From contig JBLDXI010000009.1 of NCBI GenBank assembly GCA_047495785.1, positions 2,232,001 to 2,296,000 of the forward strand: 64,000 nucleotides of DNA, read 5' to 3'. Origin of the DNA: Lepidodermella squamata (taxonomy: Eukaryota > Gastrotricha). The translations under genes and the position numbers were made by a program. This document shows, one piece after another, positions 47,466 through 60,263 of the stretch. Under the pieces are notes generated by a model. That model saw only the letters and a program-made list of their open reading frames with translations, was not told the origin of the DNA and searched no databases. The first letter of the stretch is position 1. Each line of letters begins with the position of its first letter.

Positions 47466-50400
47466 ATGCTTCGAATAATCTTAAGATTTTCTGCTCTTTC
47501 AATTTTCCTTGTTTGTGTTACTGGTAAGTTGACTATCCCCAAGAGATTCTGAATAACCCTTCAACTCCCTTTAGCGGAGTTCAAATGCGGAATATTCACG
47601 TGCGATGGAATTGGCTTTGACGGTGGCTACATGGATGGGGGAAATGTGATTGTACCACAATATCAATGCGTTTCACCCAATAACTTGTACCGAATCTGCT
47701 CGAACAACAAATTCTCGCTGGTCGCGTATAAACGTCTGGCGAAAGTTCCATGTCGTGGAAATTTTCGCTTCACGCTATTCTCAACGCAATACTTCATCAA
47801 CGACACCATGCTTCTTCGGCAAACAACTGGCAGTAATGACACTGACTGGACACCGATCGGAACTGTTTTCGACTACAGAGATTTCCTCGCACGATTGTTG
47901 CCCGGCTCGGGCTATGGCTCATTCTACTGCTGGATTTACGGCCCTTTGAATGATTTGGCTAGCTCAAATTATGTCGCTTTTCAGAGGATCAACGACACAA
48001 TTTATGATGTGACCACTGACTCGGCTGGTTATATGTCGTCGGGGGGCAGTGACATGACCACAGCATTCAGAAGTTACTACAAAAACATGTATATTCTACA
48101 AGACGCGGCGAATTGTTACGGCTCATTTTGCTGCTGGTTCAACGACCAGTTTATCAGCTCAAACAACGTGACAATTGTTACTGAATATTTCTTCGATGGT
48201 AGGCGGATGAATGTTTATAACGTCAGCTTTTATCAAGGTTACACCGGAGAAATATCCCAACGGTAAATTTTGAAATTCCGCTTCGAAAACGCAAAATCTA
48301 ATTACCTTGAAGGATGATAAATTGCTTGCAATATGGGGCTGATTTTCAGTGGAGGACAACTGAGAATTCAAAGGTCAACTACTACCAATTTAAAAATGCT
48401 ACAGTGTATTCGGTCACTCTGTCCGGTACACCAATCAAGGCTCTTCCTGATTATGACTTCTGGAGCACGATCGATACAGATCCGCTTGCAGATGGAGACT
48501 TTTTCTACGTGGAAGATGATGTAGCGATGTATCGCAACATGTCAGGGGATTTCGTAATTAGTTTCTCAAAAGGCCAGCTGGCGTATCGCCGTCCAGAGGC
48601 AACTTGTGAATCAGGCTTTCTGCGGGACTACCCGACAGTTCCAGCTGACCCCAATCCACCATGCTCGTCGATAAATGAAGTTTTTAGCCTGAGTCAAATG
48701 AGGGGCAAGTTTGATACCGAAATATTCAATACAAAAGTTTCATAGATTTGTAATGAAGTTTGCGACCCGTCAGCCAATAACACGTGTGGTGATGGTTACG
48801 CGTGTTACTCCTTCCCCGATGAGATCGACTTGAACTGTGACTACGGATTTTGCGCACCGAGTTGGTGTCATAAGCTTTTAGTTATCATCCTAGCATCTGA
48901 CTGTTTCGTGTCGTCTAGATTACGACACAGTCTGTGGACCAGTTACGACGACTAGGGCTCCAACTACCGCTGGGTGAGTATAACTACGATTGAGCCATTA
49001 AAATTCAAGAAAAACCGCATTTTGCTCTTATCAGGGTCACCGTGACGACGGGACCTACAACAACTGCGGTAACAACTAAGGCTGTCACAACAACTGCTGC
49101 TGTAACAACTGTCAAACCCGCTGCCAGCAAAAAACTTTATCAACGTATCTCTTGCTTCCTTTTAAGTTCAACATATTGAAAGGTGTTGCTTGTTGCTGTA
49201 AGGTTATGGACAATCGTGTACTGCATCAAGTGATTGTTATACTGGAATATGCACGAATAGCATATGTTCCTGCGCGAATTGCACAAAAGTTCTCGTTGGA
49301 TACGACTACAACTTCCGCACCAGATCCGTGGTTTATAAAGAGACATGCATTCGTAAGCATCCACTAAAAATGACTTAATCTAGACTGAAGTTGAATGTAT
49401 TTAGCTAAGAGCAGCAATGTGTCGACTACAGGCGAGACTTGCAATTTATGGACCCCAGTCAAGCAGAAGAATTGCGCCACTGGTTTAATCTGTAAAATGA
49501 TCTGCTTTCTTCAAAATTGCTGACTAATCCAAGCTGGTTTTTAGGTGCAAAGTGTCCTGAGGTTTGGAACAGCGCGTTGGACGAACCGACTTGCGTTGGT
49601 TAGTAGCTAAATTCCTCAAAAAATATTTGATATCGAATGTTTTCATTTTTTAATTAGCAATTAACCCAACGTATGGAAGGGACGCGAACTCAACTACAGC
49701 AAGCTGCCCATCGGACTTCAAATGTGGTTACAAAGCCACGTGTGCATTCGTTGAGGGTGTGCCCACTTGCATGTGCGAACCTGGCTATAACCTTGAACCT
49801 AATTTGAAAGACTGCTATGGCTGGTCGGTTGGCCTTGAAACTCTCTGCAGGTGTGTCTATTTCCAAAACTTGAAGTAAGAGCTTTCAGCTGCTATCTGTT
49901 TTTTTCAGTGTTTCTTGCGGAAATGGACTCAAGAAAATCTCAAGAGTATGTGACAAGGCCACAGATTCGACAGCAGTTTGTGACGGTAGTAATTTTGCGA
50001 TTTTACCTTGTTCTGTTGGCGGCCAATGCCCTCGTAAGTGTATTTCTGCGGCTGAGAAAATCTGTTGCAGGTCGTCCATTTTGTATTTTAGTTAATCAGG
50101 CTTATGTTTCAAATGCTGTTTACGTGAGCTTCAAATCGAAAGTTATGAGCAAAACTCTATTCGATTCCATGGCGTCTGGTCTATTAAAAACAACGATTTC
50201 ATCCTCCTTAACGTCGAAATGTGTAGCTAGCAGCAGTTTATACTCTTCACAATGTTGCCCCGGTAAAAGCTGGAGTGAAGCTGTCGCCAAAACAAGTGAC
50301 TGTATTAAACCTACCGGAGTGCTTCTATTGAGCCCTTACAGCAGTGGCGAGGTTTTTAGCTTCTATCTCGTTGTGAGTGGGTCTTCGAATTCGGACTGCT

Positions 50401-51062
50401 GCAAGGCAAGCTCTCGCCGGAAAAAGCGAGCCTCTGCAACGGGTTACTTCGATCAAGACGCCTTGCGCGAAGTTATTACCGATTCGACAGTGTAAGCTTC
50501 TTCTGCTATTGCTGGTGTTGGAATAATTAATCGAGTTTACCTGTGTTTACAGCCTTGCAACCATGACCGCAGCTATGCAAACAGTAGACCCTAATATTGA
50601 TCTCCCCACAGTTACGAACGCCAAGCCGAACTACAAAGACGATGGTGCATCTGAATCACCGGTAAAATGAATGCAGCCACATCTTACTGGGTGAAATATT
50701 GATTTAATAGGCCTTGCGGGATACAAGTGGAGCCCTGCCTGAATGGGCTATCGGTTTGGCCGCTTCATTACCTGCAATATTTGTTGCAGGATTGGGCATA
50801 GGCATCGGCATTTATTGCGCGGTTAAAAAGTATCATGACTAACCTTTTTTTAAATAAGGCAAAACTAATTCGATCAATTTTGATCAGGAGTGGAATCGCA
50901 AAGGGAAAGAATGATAATAAGGTGGATTCGGCGAGGCCTATCCTCGAAATGCAAGAGCCGCCAATGTTGACATCAAGCAATTACGGTTACAACGCGCAAG
51001 CAGGTCTTTATAGTGAATCTCACATTGGCGGGGGAGCTCCGTATAGTTCTCGCAACTTCTGA
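47466..51062 (+). CDS. Family E mosaic type-I membrane protein E5, 934 aa
   Basis: Fifteen exons: 47466-47523, 47575-48262, 48313-48692, 48759-48860, 48919-48973, 49035-49144, 49203-49352, 49405-49491, 49545-49598, 49658-49850, 49909-50033, 50092-50491, 50553-50661, 50711-50829 and 50888-51062 (2805 nt, in frame). Signal peptide in exon 1, then almost directly the Cys-rich block: no N-terminal mucin region. A short Thr/Val-rich linker ('TTKAVTTTAAV') sits instead before the EB-like module 'SDCYTGIC'. The EGF-like and TSP1-like modules are joined without the usual intron, and an intron interrupts the TSP1 module. Furin-type site 'SRRKKRAS', TM in the conserved 119-nt exon, short tail ending 'YSSRNF'. 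The exon 3 donor (GTCAAA) is weak and chosen to keep frame and the 'ICDP' motif. AATAAA at 51112. Confidence 0.8.
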
Positions 51063-51111
51063 CAAGATTATCGATCTTAGACATCATTGAGGCAATGAAG
51101 ATCAATGAGAA

Positions 51112-51117
51112 ATAAAA
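51112..51117 (+). promoter_or_regulatory. Poly(A) signal of E5
   Basis: AATAAA, 50 nt after the E5 stop; E6 starts 121 nt further on. Confidence 0.6.
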
Positions 51118-51237
51118 TGCTTGACTAAGGAAAGTCGCTTATAAATTATTTATTGGATAAAGAGTCAACGGTTTATTGGTGAACGATTCAGGCTGCAATA
51201 CCTGACTGAATTGGAACCCGTTTTTTAATTCGAACTC

Positions 51238-54200
51238 ATGTTGAATAACGGAAATTCAGTGAAATTAGCGGTTATATTCCAGCTCATCACAGTGCTGCAG
51301 TTGGGGAAATATGCCCTTGCACAAGGTGGGCTCATTTTATAGTTTGCTGATGATGTATACTAGGTCATTTTAACAGATTCAACCGCAGCTGTTACTACAG
51401 CGGCGACAACTCAGCCAACCGCTGAACCAACCACCTTAAAAGTCACTCAACAAACTCAGCAAACTCAGCAGCCCAATGCCGACACTACATCTGGCGATGC
51501 TACAACTGCTGTTGCTACGAAAGCAACTACGACAATATCTATTTACGCGGTAGATAAAAAGCAGTGGCTCAAGTGCGGTAAGCCCGCTTATTTTCATAAT
51601 ATACAATTATTCAAAGGTGGGCAATCGAAACAGGAAATGACTATTGCGACACACCGGGGGTATCATATGTAACTGCCACCGAAAGCTGGTGCTTTGACCC
51701 CGATGTTGTTGAGCTTTATTTTTGCGATAATTCAACTGACGTTAGCAGTTGGTCCCCGTACCCTGCGACGTCAAGTCTTAAAGAATTCCCAACTAATGGC
51801 AATTTCACATTCACGGTTGGCTCAGCAAATTACTGGTTGTACGGGATTCGGCTAAAAAAATGGAATGGAACCGACTGGTTGAATACAACAAATGATTATG
51901 TAATCCGAGCTTTTCTGCCTCGATTACGACCAGGAGAAGGTTAATGGGTCTAACTTTGTGTACCGCTTTTATATCTTTACATTCTTAGGAAGTGGATTTT
52001 TCTACTCAAAATTTATGTCAAGCACCACAGCCTCGGCAGCCCCAACAATGTCAGCCTACTATTACAACGGCACGTATTATACGGTGTCTATAAAAGGGGA
52101 TACCGGCAGTGTGACTCCTGTTGCGAAAACCGTCTCACAAGTAGGGAATCTGACATGAGGCGCCTTCAATTATCATGGTTTTAATTTATTTTTTATTAGT
52201 ATGATCTTTATAACATGGAACCGTTCATTACTAACACCGAAGAGGGGTGCATGCTCTCGGTTTGTTGTTGGTACAAAGACTTCTACGTTGCCTCAACAGG
52301 GGCGAAGAAGTTCACAGAGATAAAGTTCAATGGCTCATGGTATGCATGGTACAATGGGGCTTATCAGGTTTGAAAGAATTTTTTAAAGCGAATCGACCAT
52401 ATCTTTATTGATTAATTCAGCCCCATCAAAGCGATACTGTATTATCAAACAAGTAAGACTTTAAGGCGATCTACGTGAAACTCCGTATTATGAGTGATTT
52501 CCTATTAGCACTATGGCTTGCCTGAGATACTTTTCCGATCATAGCTGGAAGTCAATGGATGGAACAAAGAACAAATTCACTAATGGATATGCTTATCAAC
52601 TAGATACGAGTGGCAAAACGTCTTCCGTTCTTGACACTTCAACCGAATCCTTCTGGAACTCTCTTGGTTTTGATCCTTTGGCAACTGGCGGATTTTACAG
52701 ATTCAACGGTTTGAAGCCATAATATATCGTGATTAATCCTGTTTCCAATTGCGTGCTTATAGGATCTACTATCATTTATACCAATCTAACCGGTAATTAT
52801 GAAGTCACGATCACATCCGGGAAAATCCAATACAAGCGCCAACCTCCGCTTTGCTCATCCGGGCGATGGCGGGAGCCCTACAGAACCCAGTGTTACCAGG
52901 AGCCTGATAATTACCGAGTGACCACCTGGATAAGTATGAGAATGCTTCAACGCACTCAATAGATCTAATCAATGTATTCCTTTTCTATTGTATAGCGTGT
53001 GATCCATCTGAGTCACCTAGCATCTGCGGGACTGGCTATAAGTGTGTGCAATTTCCTAATTCAATAGGAAATATGGGATGTTCGAAAGGATTCTGCTTGC
53101 CTGGTGAGTTTTCAACAGGGTCTTTAGATTGTACCTTGGTTATTTGGCCTTTACCTTTACCAGACTATTCTGTTGCCTGCGGGGATGCTGTCGCAACTAC
53201 CACGGCGCAGGCTGCAACGACGACGATGGCTGCAACTACCACGGCAGCAAATGTAACTGATGCGCCAACTACGACTGCTGCTAAAGCTGTTTATCGTGGA
53301 TTAAAGAGTAAGCAGTTAATGCACGAGTCAGTTCAATCCAATAACATGAATTCCTGAACTAGAATACGGAGACAGCTGCTCGAATAGCTCGGAATGCTTT
53401 ACAGGTACTCAGTGCTCAGCAAATAAATTCTGAAAGCATTATATCCGAATTTCACCGTTCGCATCAAGGATATTGTGATTCAACCTGTGCTTGCTCAAAC
53501 TGCACCAAAGTTTTGGCTGGTTTCGACTACAATTTTCGAACCAATTCCTTTCTATATTACGAACGGTGCATCCGTATGTTAATACATTTATTTTATACCA
53601 ATATTCGTTTACAATGAAATCTTCCAGCGAAAAACAGCACAATAAGTGGATTAAATGAGCCATGTAGTATGTGGTCGAAGGTTGGTGACAAGTTTTGCGG
53701 AACCGGACTATTTTGCAGTAAAATTTTCTATAATTGAATCTTTGATTTGTATACATTCGCAACGCTGTTTTCTTATAGCGAAATGTCCCGAAGTTTGGAA
53801 CAGCAAATTTGCTGATGCTGCTTGCGTCCGTAAGATTGCTCAAAAACTGCTTTATTGATTATCGGTTCTATGATCTTCCTTTTTCAACGGTGCAGCTCTT
53901 CAACTACCAGTGACTGCCTGCTCTGGTTATACTTGTGGTTACAAAGCTAACTGCTCGGTAGTTGGAGGAGTACCAAGCTGCATTTGCGCACCTGGATACA
54001 ACCTGGAGCCTAACATGGTAGAAATTCATCTGTTCAATCTTTTTCCGAATACCCTATTTGAACATTTTCAGCGCGACTGTTATGGCTGGTCAGATGAAAG
54101 CTATGAGAAGTGCAGTGTTACCTGCGGAGTTGGAATGACCATTATGACAAGAACGTGTGACAAAGCGAAAGAATCCACTGCTTCCTGCGATGGAAATTCA

Positions 54201-55356
54201 TCAATGATATTGCCATGCGTCGGAGGACTTCAATGTCCCTGTATGTCGCAGTCGTAGTTTGATTTCTTTATTTTCATTATCCTGCCTCTTTGTGCCACAG
54301 TACCTTCAGCATACGTTTCAAAAGCTGTTCGAGTGGAAATCAAGTCCAAGGTCATTGACGTTCCTACTTTTGACAACGCGCTAGCCCAACCTTTGACAGC
54401 GACATTGCAACAGAGTTTGAATAGTAAATGCCAAACAGATAAGGATACATTGTTAGTTGCGATTTCTTTCATTCCAATTTAATTTCGCGGGCTACCTATA
54501 TTTTAGTGAAAATAAGTGTTGCACCGGTAAGACTTGGTACTCTGGAATCTTGAATTCGGACTGCATCAGTCAAACCAACGGCATCGTCTTTACTAACAAA
54601 TACAGTGACGAAGAGACGTTCAGCATGTATGTAATGGCACAGGGAAACCCAACAGGATCTTGCTGCAAATCAGCATCAGATAAAACAAGAAAGAAGCGAG
54701 CTACATCTGATTTATCTGCTGCGTTTGATGCAAATTCTCTTTCTACAATCCTCAACAGCGATTCCGTGTAAATACTTCTGGTATTTAGTTATTTATTGTT
54801 AATTAAATGCGATCTTATGTTAGGATGAATCGAATTATTGAGACTGTCAGAAATGTGGATCCTTCAGCTGTTATATCACAAGCTGCGCCAGCTACGACTA
54901 CTACAACTACCACTGTTGAGTATAAGACAGCGAGCACTGTCCAGGTAATATTTCAACGTATGATCGTCTTTATTTCACGAAAAAATGTAACAATAGGTTG
55001 ATACGGCATTTGCTTGGGAACCATGGGTAATCGGCGCTATCGCAGGAGGTGGAGCTGCATTCCTATTGATCGTTGCGGCAATTGTCATTGCTTTGGTATG
55101 CAACGCTAAGAAGAAAAAGCTTGCGGCCAAAGTGTTACCTCAACCCGCCGGCGTGCGGCCTCCAGTGGAAGTTCGAAGTGGCCATGAGCTCAACCATCAG
55201 CAATATGGCGGATATTACGGAAAGCCTACTGGCAGCGAAGGTTTAAATTTTGAATCCGCCGATTTGGCTGGGGAAAAATATCCACCATACTTCGGTCAAT
55301 ATCCCGGCGGACCGGCTAACTCAAATCTTGCACCCACTCAGGCTTATGGCTATTGA
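51238..55356 (+). CDS. Family E mosaic type-I membrane protein E6, 1013 aa
   Basis: Twenty exons: 51238-51325, 51377-51577, 51634-51939, 51989-52140, 52200-52367, 52421-52452, 52509-52708, 52763-52933, 52996-53103, 53164-53307, 53363-53404, 53469-53573, 53628-53717, 53779-53829, 53896-54017, 54072-54240, 54301-54451, 54507-54767, 54824-54944 and 54997-55356 (3042 nt, in frame). It is the most intron-rich member. Signal peptide, short Thr/Gln-rich stretch (about 55 aa), then the conserved blocks 'FDPLATGGFY', 'CDPSESPS', EB-like module split by an extra intron shared with E7, 'GLNEPCSMW', EGF-like 'CGYKANCSVVGG', TSP1-like 'CSVTCGVG', CC domain, 'TRKKRATS' furin-type site, TM helix and tail with 'YPPYFGQYPGG', ending 'QAYGY'. 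AATAAA at 55429. Confidence 0.83.
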
Positions 55357-55783
55357 AACTTGCGAAAATTAAATAATTCTGTTTCATTTCCCGATTACAC
55401 GCGTTACGTTCGGACGTTTTGATGAATGAATAAACTGATACCAATACAGGAACAAGCCTCCTTTCGAGAAAGGTAACGCCATTGCATTCTTTCATCGCTA
55501 TTGACGCAATCGAAAAGGCGCGGTAAACTAATCGCTAAGTTGCTTGGCAAAGCTTTAAAAAACAAGCTAAAGGCGTCCTTTTTAAATAATTTATCGGCTA
55601 CCCCGGTTGTGTTTGAGTAATCACAATGGTTCGTAAAGGTTCTTTACTGTTGCAAATATCGACTTGCAAAAAACAGAGACTCTTCGTAATGCAAAGGGGA
55701 TGCATAATGTTTTGATAGCCATATAAGCAGCGAACAGTGTTGAACCAATTTTTGTTACCATTCTTTAGAGAATATTCAAATTC
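55357..55783. other. Spacer E6-E7
   Basis: About 0.43 kb. AATAAA at 55429-55434, 73 nt after the E6 stop. Otherwise no coding signal; a 65-codon minus ORF at 55598-55795 has no support. Confidence 0.55.
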
Positions 55784-58700
55784 ATGACAAGGCACCGGAT
55801 TTGGGGGCTGTTGATACCAGTGTTATGTTTTGTCTTGAGAGCTGCTGGGCAAGATGCGACGAGTGAGTTTATCCACGGAGCAAATTCCTGAAATTAAATT
55901 AATCCAATTAGCTACGGCAGCGGCTACGACGACAACTCCTCCTACAACAACAGCATCTTTGTACGCTAAGGATGGCCAATTACTATGCGGTAATCTTATA
56001 AGGGCGCTTACGAATAATACCATTCTTCATTTGAATATTCCTAAAGTTAACGACTATTGCGGCGTAAATCAAGTGTCCTACATTTATCCAGTCGGGCCTA
56101 CTGCCCCAGAGGGATGGTGCTTTGACCCTACAACTTTGGTCTTGCAATATTGTGACAACTCAACAGATGGTGGCTGGTTGCCCTATCCTGGCACGGAAGC
56201 TTTGGACGACATTCCCTGTCACGGGAACTTCAATTTCACCATTATGGGAACCAAATACTGGCTAAAAGGCAAGAATCTCCTTCAACTTTCCGGATCAGAC
56301 TGGGTCAGCTCGACAAGCGAAAATGTTACCACGGCTTACATGGGACGCCTTCGGCCCAACGAAGGTAAGATTTTCCCAAGATGCAGCCCACGTCTTTAAT
56401 TCGCTATGCTATGCAGGTTCTGGATCATTTTTCTGCAAATATTCTGGAAGTATTTTCATGAATGATGAACCACAGTATGCAGCCTACTTTTACAATGGCA
56501 CCTACTACGATTTGTCCGTGAATGACAACGGTGTTGTAATCAAAACGGCCCAAAACATCACGCAGTACATGCTCTACAACATTCAGCCTTATATTTCAAA
56601 ATCTGAAGACGGCTGCAAGAGTCCAGTCTGTTGCTGGTTCAAAGATTACTTTAGATCACCGCTGGACAAAAAATCATATTGGACTGAAGTAATGTATAAC
56701 GGGACGCATTGGCTCGGACTGATCAATTCAGCTTATCAGCTGCACGAAAGCGACTCAAATTTAAACTTGTAAGTTCGGAAAATGTTAAGGGCTTATTATG
56801 AAATAATACGTGTACCCCAGCTCTTACCCATGCGTTAAGCAATTTTCCGATCAAACCTTCAAAACTCCGAGTGGGAGTCGATACAAATTCAATAACGGTG
56901 AGCCATATCTGCTGGATTCAAATGGCCAGTTGACGTCGACAATGCTCGATGATCTCAGCCAGCTTGATTATGATCCCATTGCAACGGGAGGCTACTATCG
57001 GCATAATGGAACAGCTATGATCTATACCAACGCAAGTGGGCGCTACGATGTGACCATCAGCGGGGGCAAATTTGTCTATCAGCGTCAATTGCCGAAGTGC
57101 GAGTCTGGTAGATGGCGTCAAAATATGCCAGCTCAATGCGACACTACATCAGATTTGTACCGCGTCACGAGCAAAATAGGTTAGGAGTGTAGCTTCATTA
57201 ATCGTGCTTTTCTCTCATTGCAAAACTTTTCAGTGTGTGACCCGGCGGCTAATGACTGTGGCAATGGCTACCTCTGCAAAACGTTCCCCTCTTCAATCGG
57301 CGACGGAATGCAGTGTAAAAAAGGCTTCTGTGTGCCAGGTGCGTTGATGAAATGTGAAAGCAGAAAACAGAATACATGAATGACTTGTTTTTTCAGACCC
57401 CTCGAAAGTTTGCCCTGTATCAGCTGCAACTACGACAGCGGCCCCAACAACCACCGCTGGTAACTCATCTAGCTCGGCAGTTGTCTCTAATGGCCTTAAA
57501 AGTGAGAATTCTTCGTATAAATGCTGATTTTATTATAATATTATGTGCTGGTAGAATATGGGCAAACCTGCAAAGCAGATTCGGACTGTTTCACAGGTAA
57601 GATTTAAATCAACAGCTTCTCACGTGTCACGTGTTCTCATGTCGCATCAAGGAATATGCACAAGTGGAACTTGCTCGTGTACTACGTGCACAAAGGTTCT
57701 AACTTCGTACGATTACAACTTCCTCACGGATCAGTTCATCTACGTTGAAAAATGCATTCGTAAGTTACCTGGCTCATTTTATGGGGCATTTCAAAGCTTC
57801 TTCTAATCTTAGCTAGCAAAAGTGCAGTTGGAGGACTAGGTGATGCTTGTAATATGTGGGCAGATGTCCCAGAGAAGGCGTGCGGGTCCGGTCTTTTGTG
57901 CGGTATGTAAAACTAAATTTACCTCTAGGATGTACAATTCATAATTATTGACTTTGCAGCTAAATGTCCAGAAGTTTGGAAGAGTAATTTTGCCGATCCA
58001 ACATGTGTCGGTAGGAAAGGGCTCTCAAAATACTCTCAGAATGTTAAGACGATATTCTGTTTAATTTAGCTTTAAAATTGCCGCAAACCGATTGCCCTTC
58101 AAATGCCAATACGTGTGGCTACAAGGCAACATGTACAATGATTGGAGGCGTGGCAACATGCATTTGCCCCTCAGGCTATAACCTGGAGTCAAACTTGGTA
58201 ATTGATCTTTAACTTAACTTTTAATAAACTGTGAATCATGATTCTTGATCAAGGTGGACTGCTACGGCTGGGTTGCTGGCTCTTCGGGGTCTTGCAGTGT
58301 TACTTGCGGAACTGGCGTTACAACAACGCTAAGAACATGCGATAGAGCACCTAATTCGACTGCGCAATGCTCCGGAAGCACAAATGTGACATCGCCCTGT
58401 AGTACAGGCCAACAGTGTGCATGTAAGCGTTTGAAAATTAGAGATAAGATCCATAATCACATACGTGTTCTATTAGTGGGCGATGCTTACGTTACGAAGG
58501 CTGTCTACTTCCAGATAAACTCAGTAATCATCAACGTTCCAGTGTTTGACAGATCCTTAGCGAGCAACTTGATGAGTAACCTTCAAAAAGGCCTTAACGC
58601 AAAATGTGTTAATGAAAATACAACCTTGTAAGCTCTTTGAACCTCGATGTAACTAATTTTTTAAGCCTGCATTCTCAAACAGCGAAAGCCAATGTTGCCC

Positions 58701-59556
58701 AGGGAAAAAATGGATCCGCGGTATTACGAACACTGATTGTATCAGTCCTACGAACGGAGTCGAGTTTCTTAGCAAATTCAGCGACGGAAAGGTTTTCAGC
58801 ATGTACATCCTTGCGCGGGGTAATCCGACAGGAGTCTGTTGCAAGAACTCTCCGGACAAGACAACGAGCCGCCGCAAGCGTCAGGCTGATCTTACCACTG
58901 CTTTTGATGCTGGCCCTTTATCTGAGCTTCTGAACAGCGAGGCGATGCAAGTTTGCTTCATCTTGAAAATTTTGCAATGAACCGACTTTAATATAGAATG
59001 AACAAATTTCTCGATTCTGTATTGACAATTGATCCCGATGCCACAGTTCCAAAGGTATGCGTAGCTTCCTCTAACCGATGTTTCATTTTATTCGTTTCTT
59101 CAGACGTCCCCGGCAACAACGACGACCACTACAACTGTCGCCACAAAAACGGAGGCAGTGACTGGATTCGTATGGGAGCCCTGGATAATAGGGGCGATCG
59201 CCGGTGGTGGTGGAGGCCTTATTCTTATTATCGTGATTGTCGTTGTGATAGTCCTATGCATGAATAAGAATAACAAAAAGGGAAAGAAGCGGAACAAGGT
59301 CGGTCCAGACATGGGTGGCGCTCGCGTCATGCCGATGGACATGCATATGGTCAACCCACAGATGAACGATTTTGGCTACCCGCAAAATGGCTATTACGGG
59401 CAGCCAAATGAAGTTTTCACTCCGACCGGGAGCCAGGCAAGGCTGCGGACCGCAAATGGATCGGTTTCAGCCAATTTACAGCCATATCTTGGCCAGCAGT
59501 ACCCAGGCGCTTCTCAGAGGTCGAGCTTAGTTGCAACTGCAGCGCATGGTTATTAA
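55784..59556 (+). CDS. Family E mosaic type-I membrane protein E7, 969 aa
   Basis: Seventeen exons: 55784-55862, 55912-55989, 56047-56364, 56417-56768, 56821-57179, 57234-57338, 57397-57501, 57555-57596, 57652-57759, 57813-57902, 57960-58010, 58070-58197, 58254-58422, 58477-58627, 58683-58946, 58997-59054 and 59104-59556 (2910 nt, in frame). Signal peptide (LLIPVLCFVLRAAG), a very short Thr-rich linker, then 'IPCHGNFNFTIMG', 'RLRPNEG', 'CCWFKD', 'YDPIATGGYY', 'VCDPAAN', a split EB-like module (42 + 108 nt), 'GLGDACNMWA', EGF-like, TSP1-like 'CSVTCGTG', CC domain, 'SRRKRQAD', TM and a Met/Gly/Gln-rich tail ending 'AAHGY'. One intron has a GC donor (AT|GCAAGT at 58947), required by the frame. 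E6 is the sister copy. AATAAA at 59616. Confidence 0.83.
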
Positions 59557-60263
59557 AGTCCAAGTGCAGTTATATTTCTATTTTCTGTTATCGACAGACG
59601 AAATTTAGATTGGATAATAAATGAGTGTTTGAAGAGATATTCTTATATGTTTTGCGCATGTTGTGCAATCAGTTAGAAATGACGCCCCACGAAAAGCCGG
59701 GAGAAAAATGAGACCGATGTTGTAGACATAGGTCAATTCTTCACAGGTTCAATTTTTAACTCCAAGGCATTCCTTTCTGCGCGTTCGAGTTATCTGATTC
59801 TAAACTGATCTTTCGGTTCATCAGCTGCAACTGGCAAAAATAGTCCCTTCGTCAATATGAAGATACTGATAGTTCGGTGAGGTTAGTCACTCACAATTCG
59901 AATGTTTTGTATTTTTGCAGACATTCTTGCGTTTGAGACACAGGGCTAATCGAAGCGCTTTCGAGGCTCTATGCAACATAGCTAAGATTATGTTGCTGCC
60001 GGTGCGAGATATCGATCTGAAAAAACTTCGCATAGCCACCAGAGCCTGAGCTACATCGCTGCCTAGCAGTTTCACCTGTGTATGCACACAGAGAAGCAAC
60101 GGCAAGCAGCGAATAAATAATTCAGATCTGTTCAAAGCGCTGCCGGCGGAGCAGGCGACCAATAGTTCGATCGGGTGCAGTCAAAGGTGAGAAGGGAACG
60201 AGGAAACAATGGAACGCCCGCTGCAATCTTGTTCGTCTTGAAAGTCCTATTTCTGGATAAGTC
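59557..60263. other. Spacer E7-E8
   Basis: About 0.7 kb. AATAAA at 59616-59621, 60 nt after the E7 stop. Two minus ORFs (59887-60162 and 60122-60361) overlap nothing conserved and lack splice or motif support. Confidence 0.5.
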
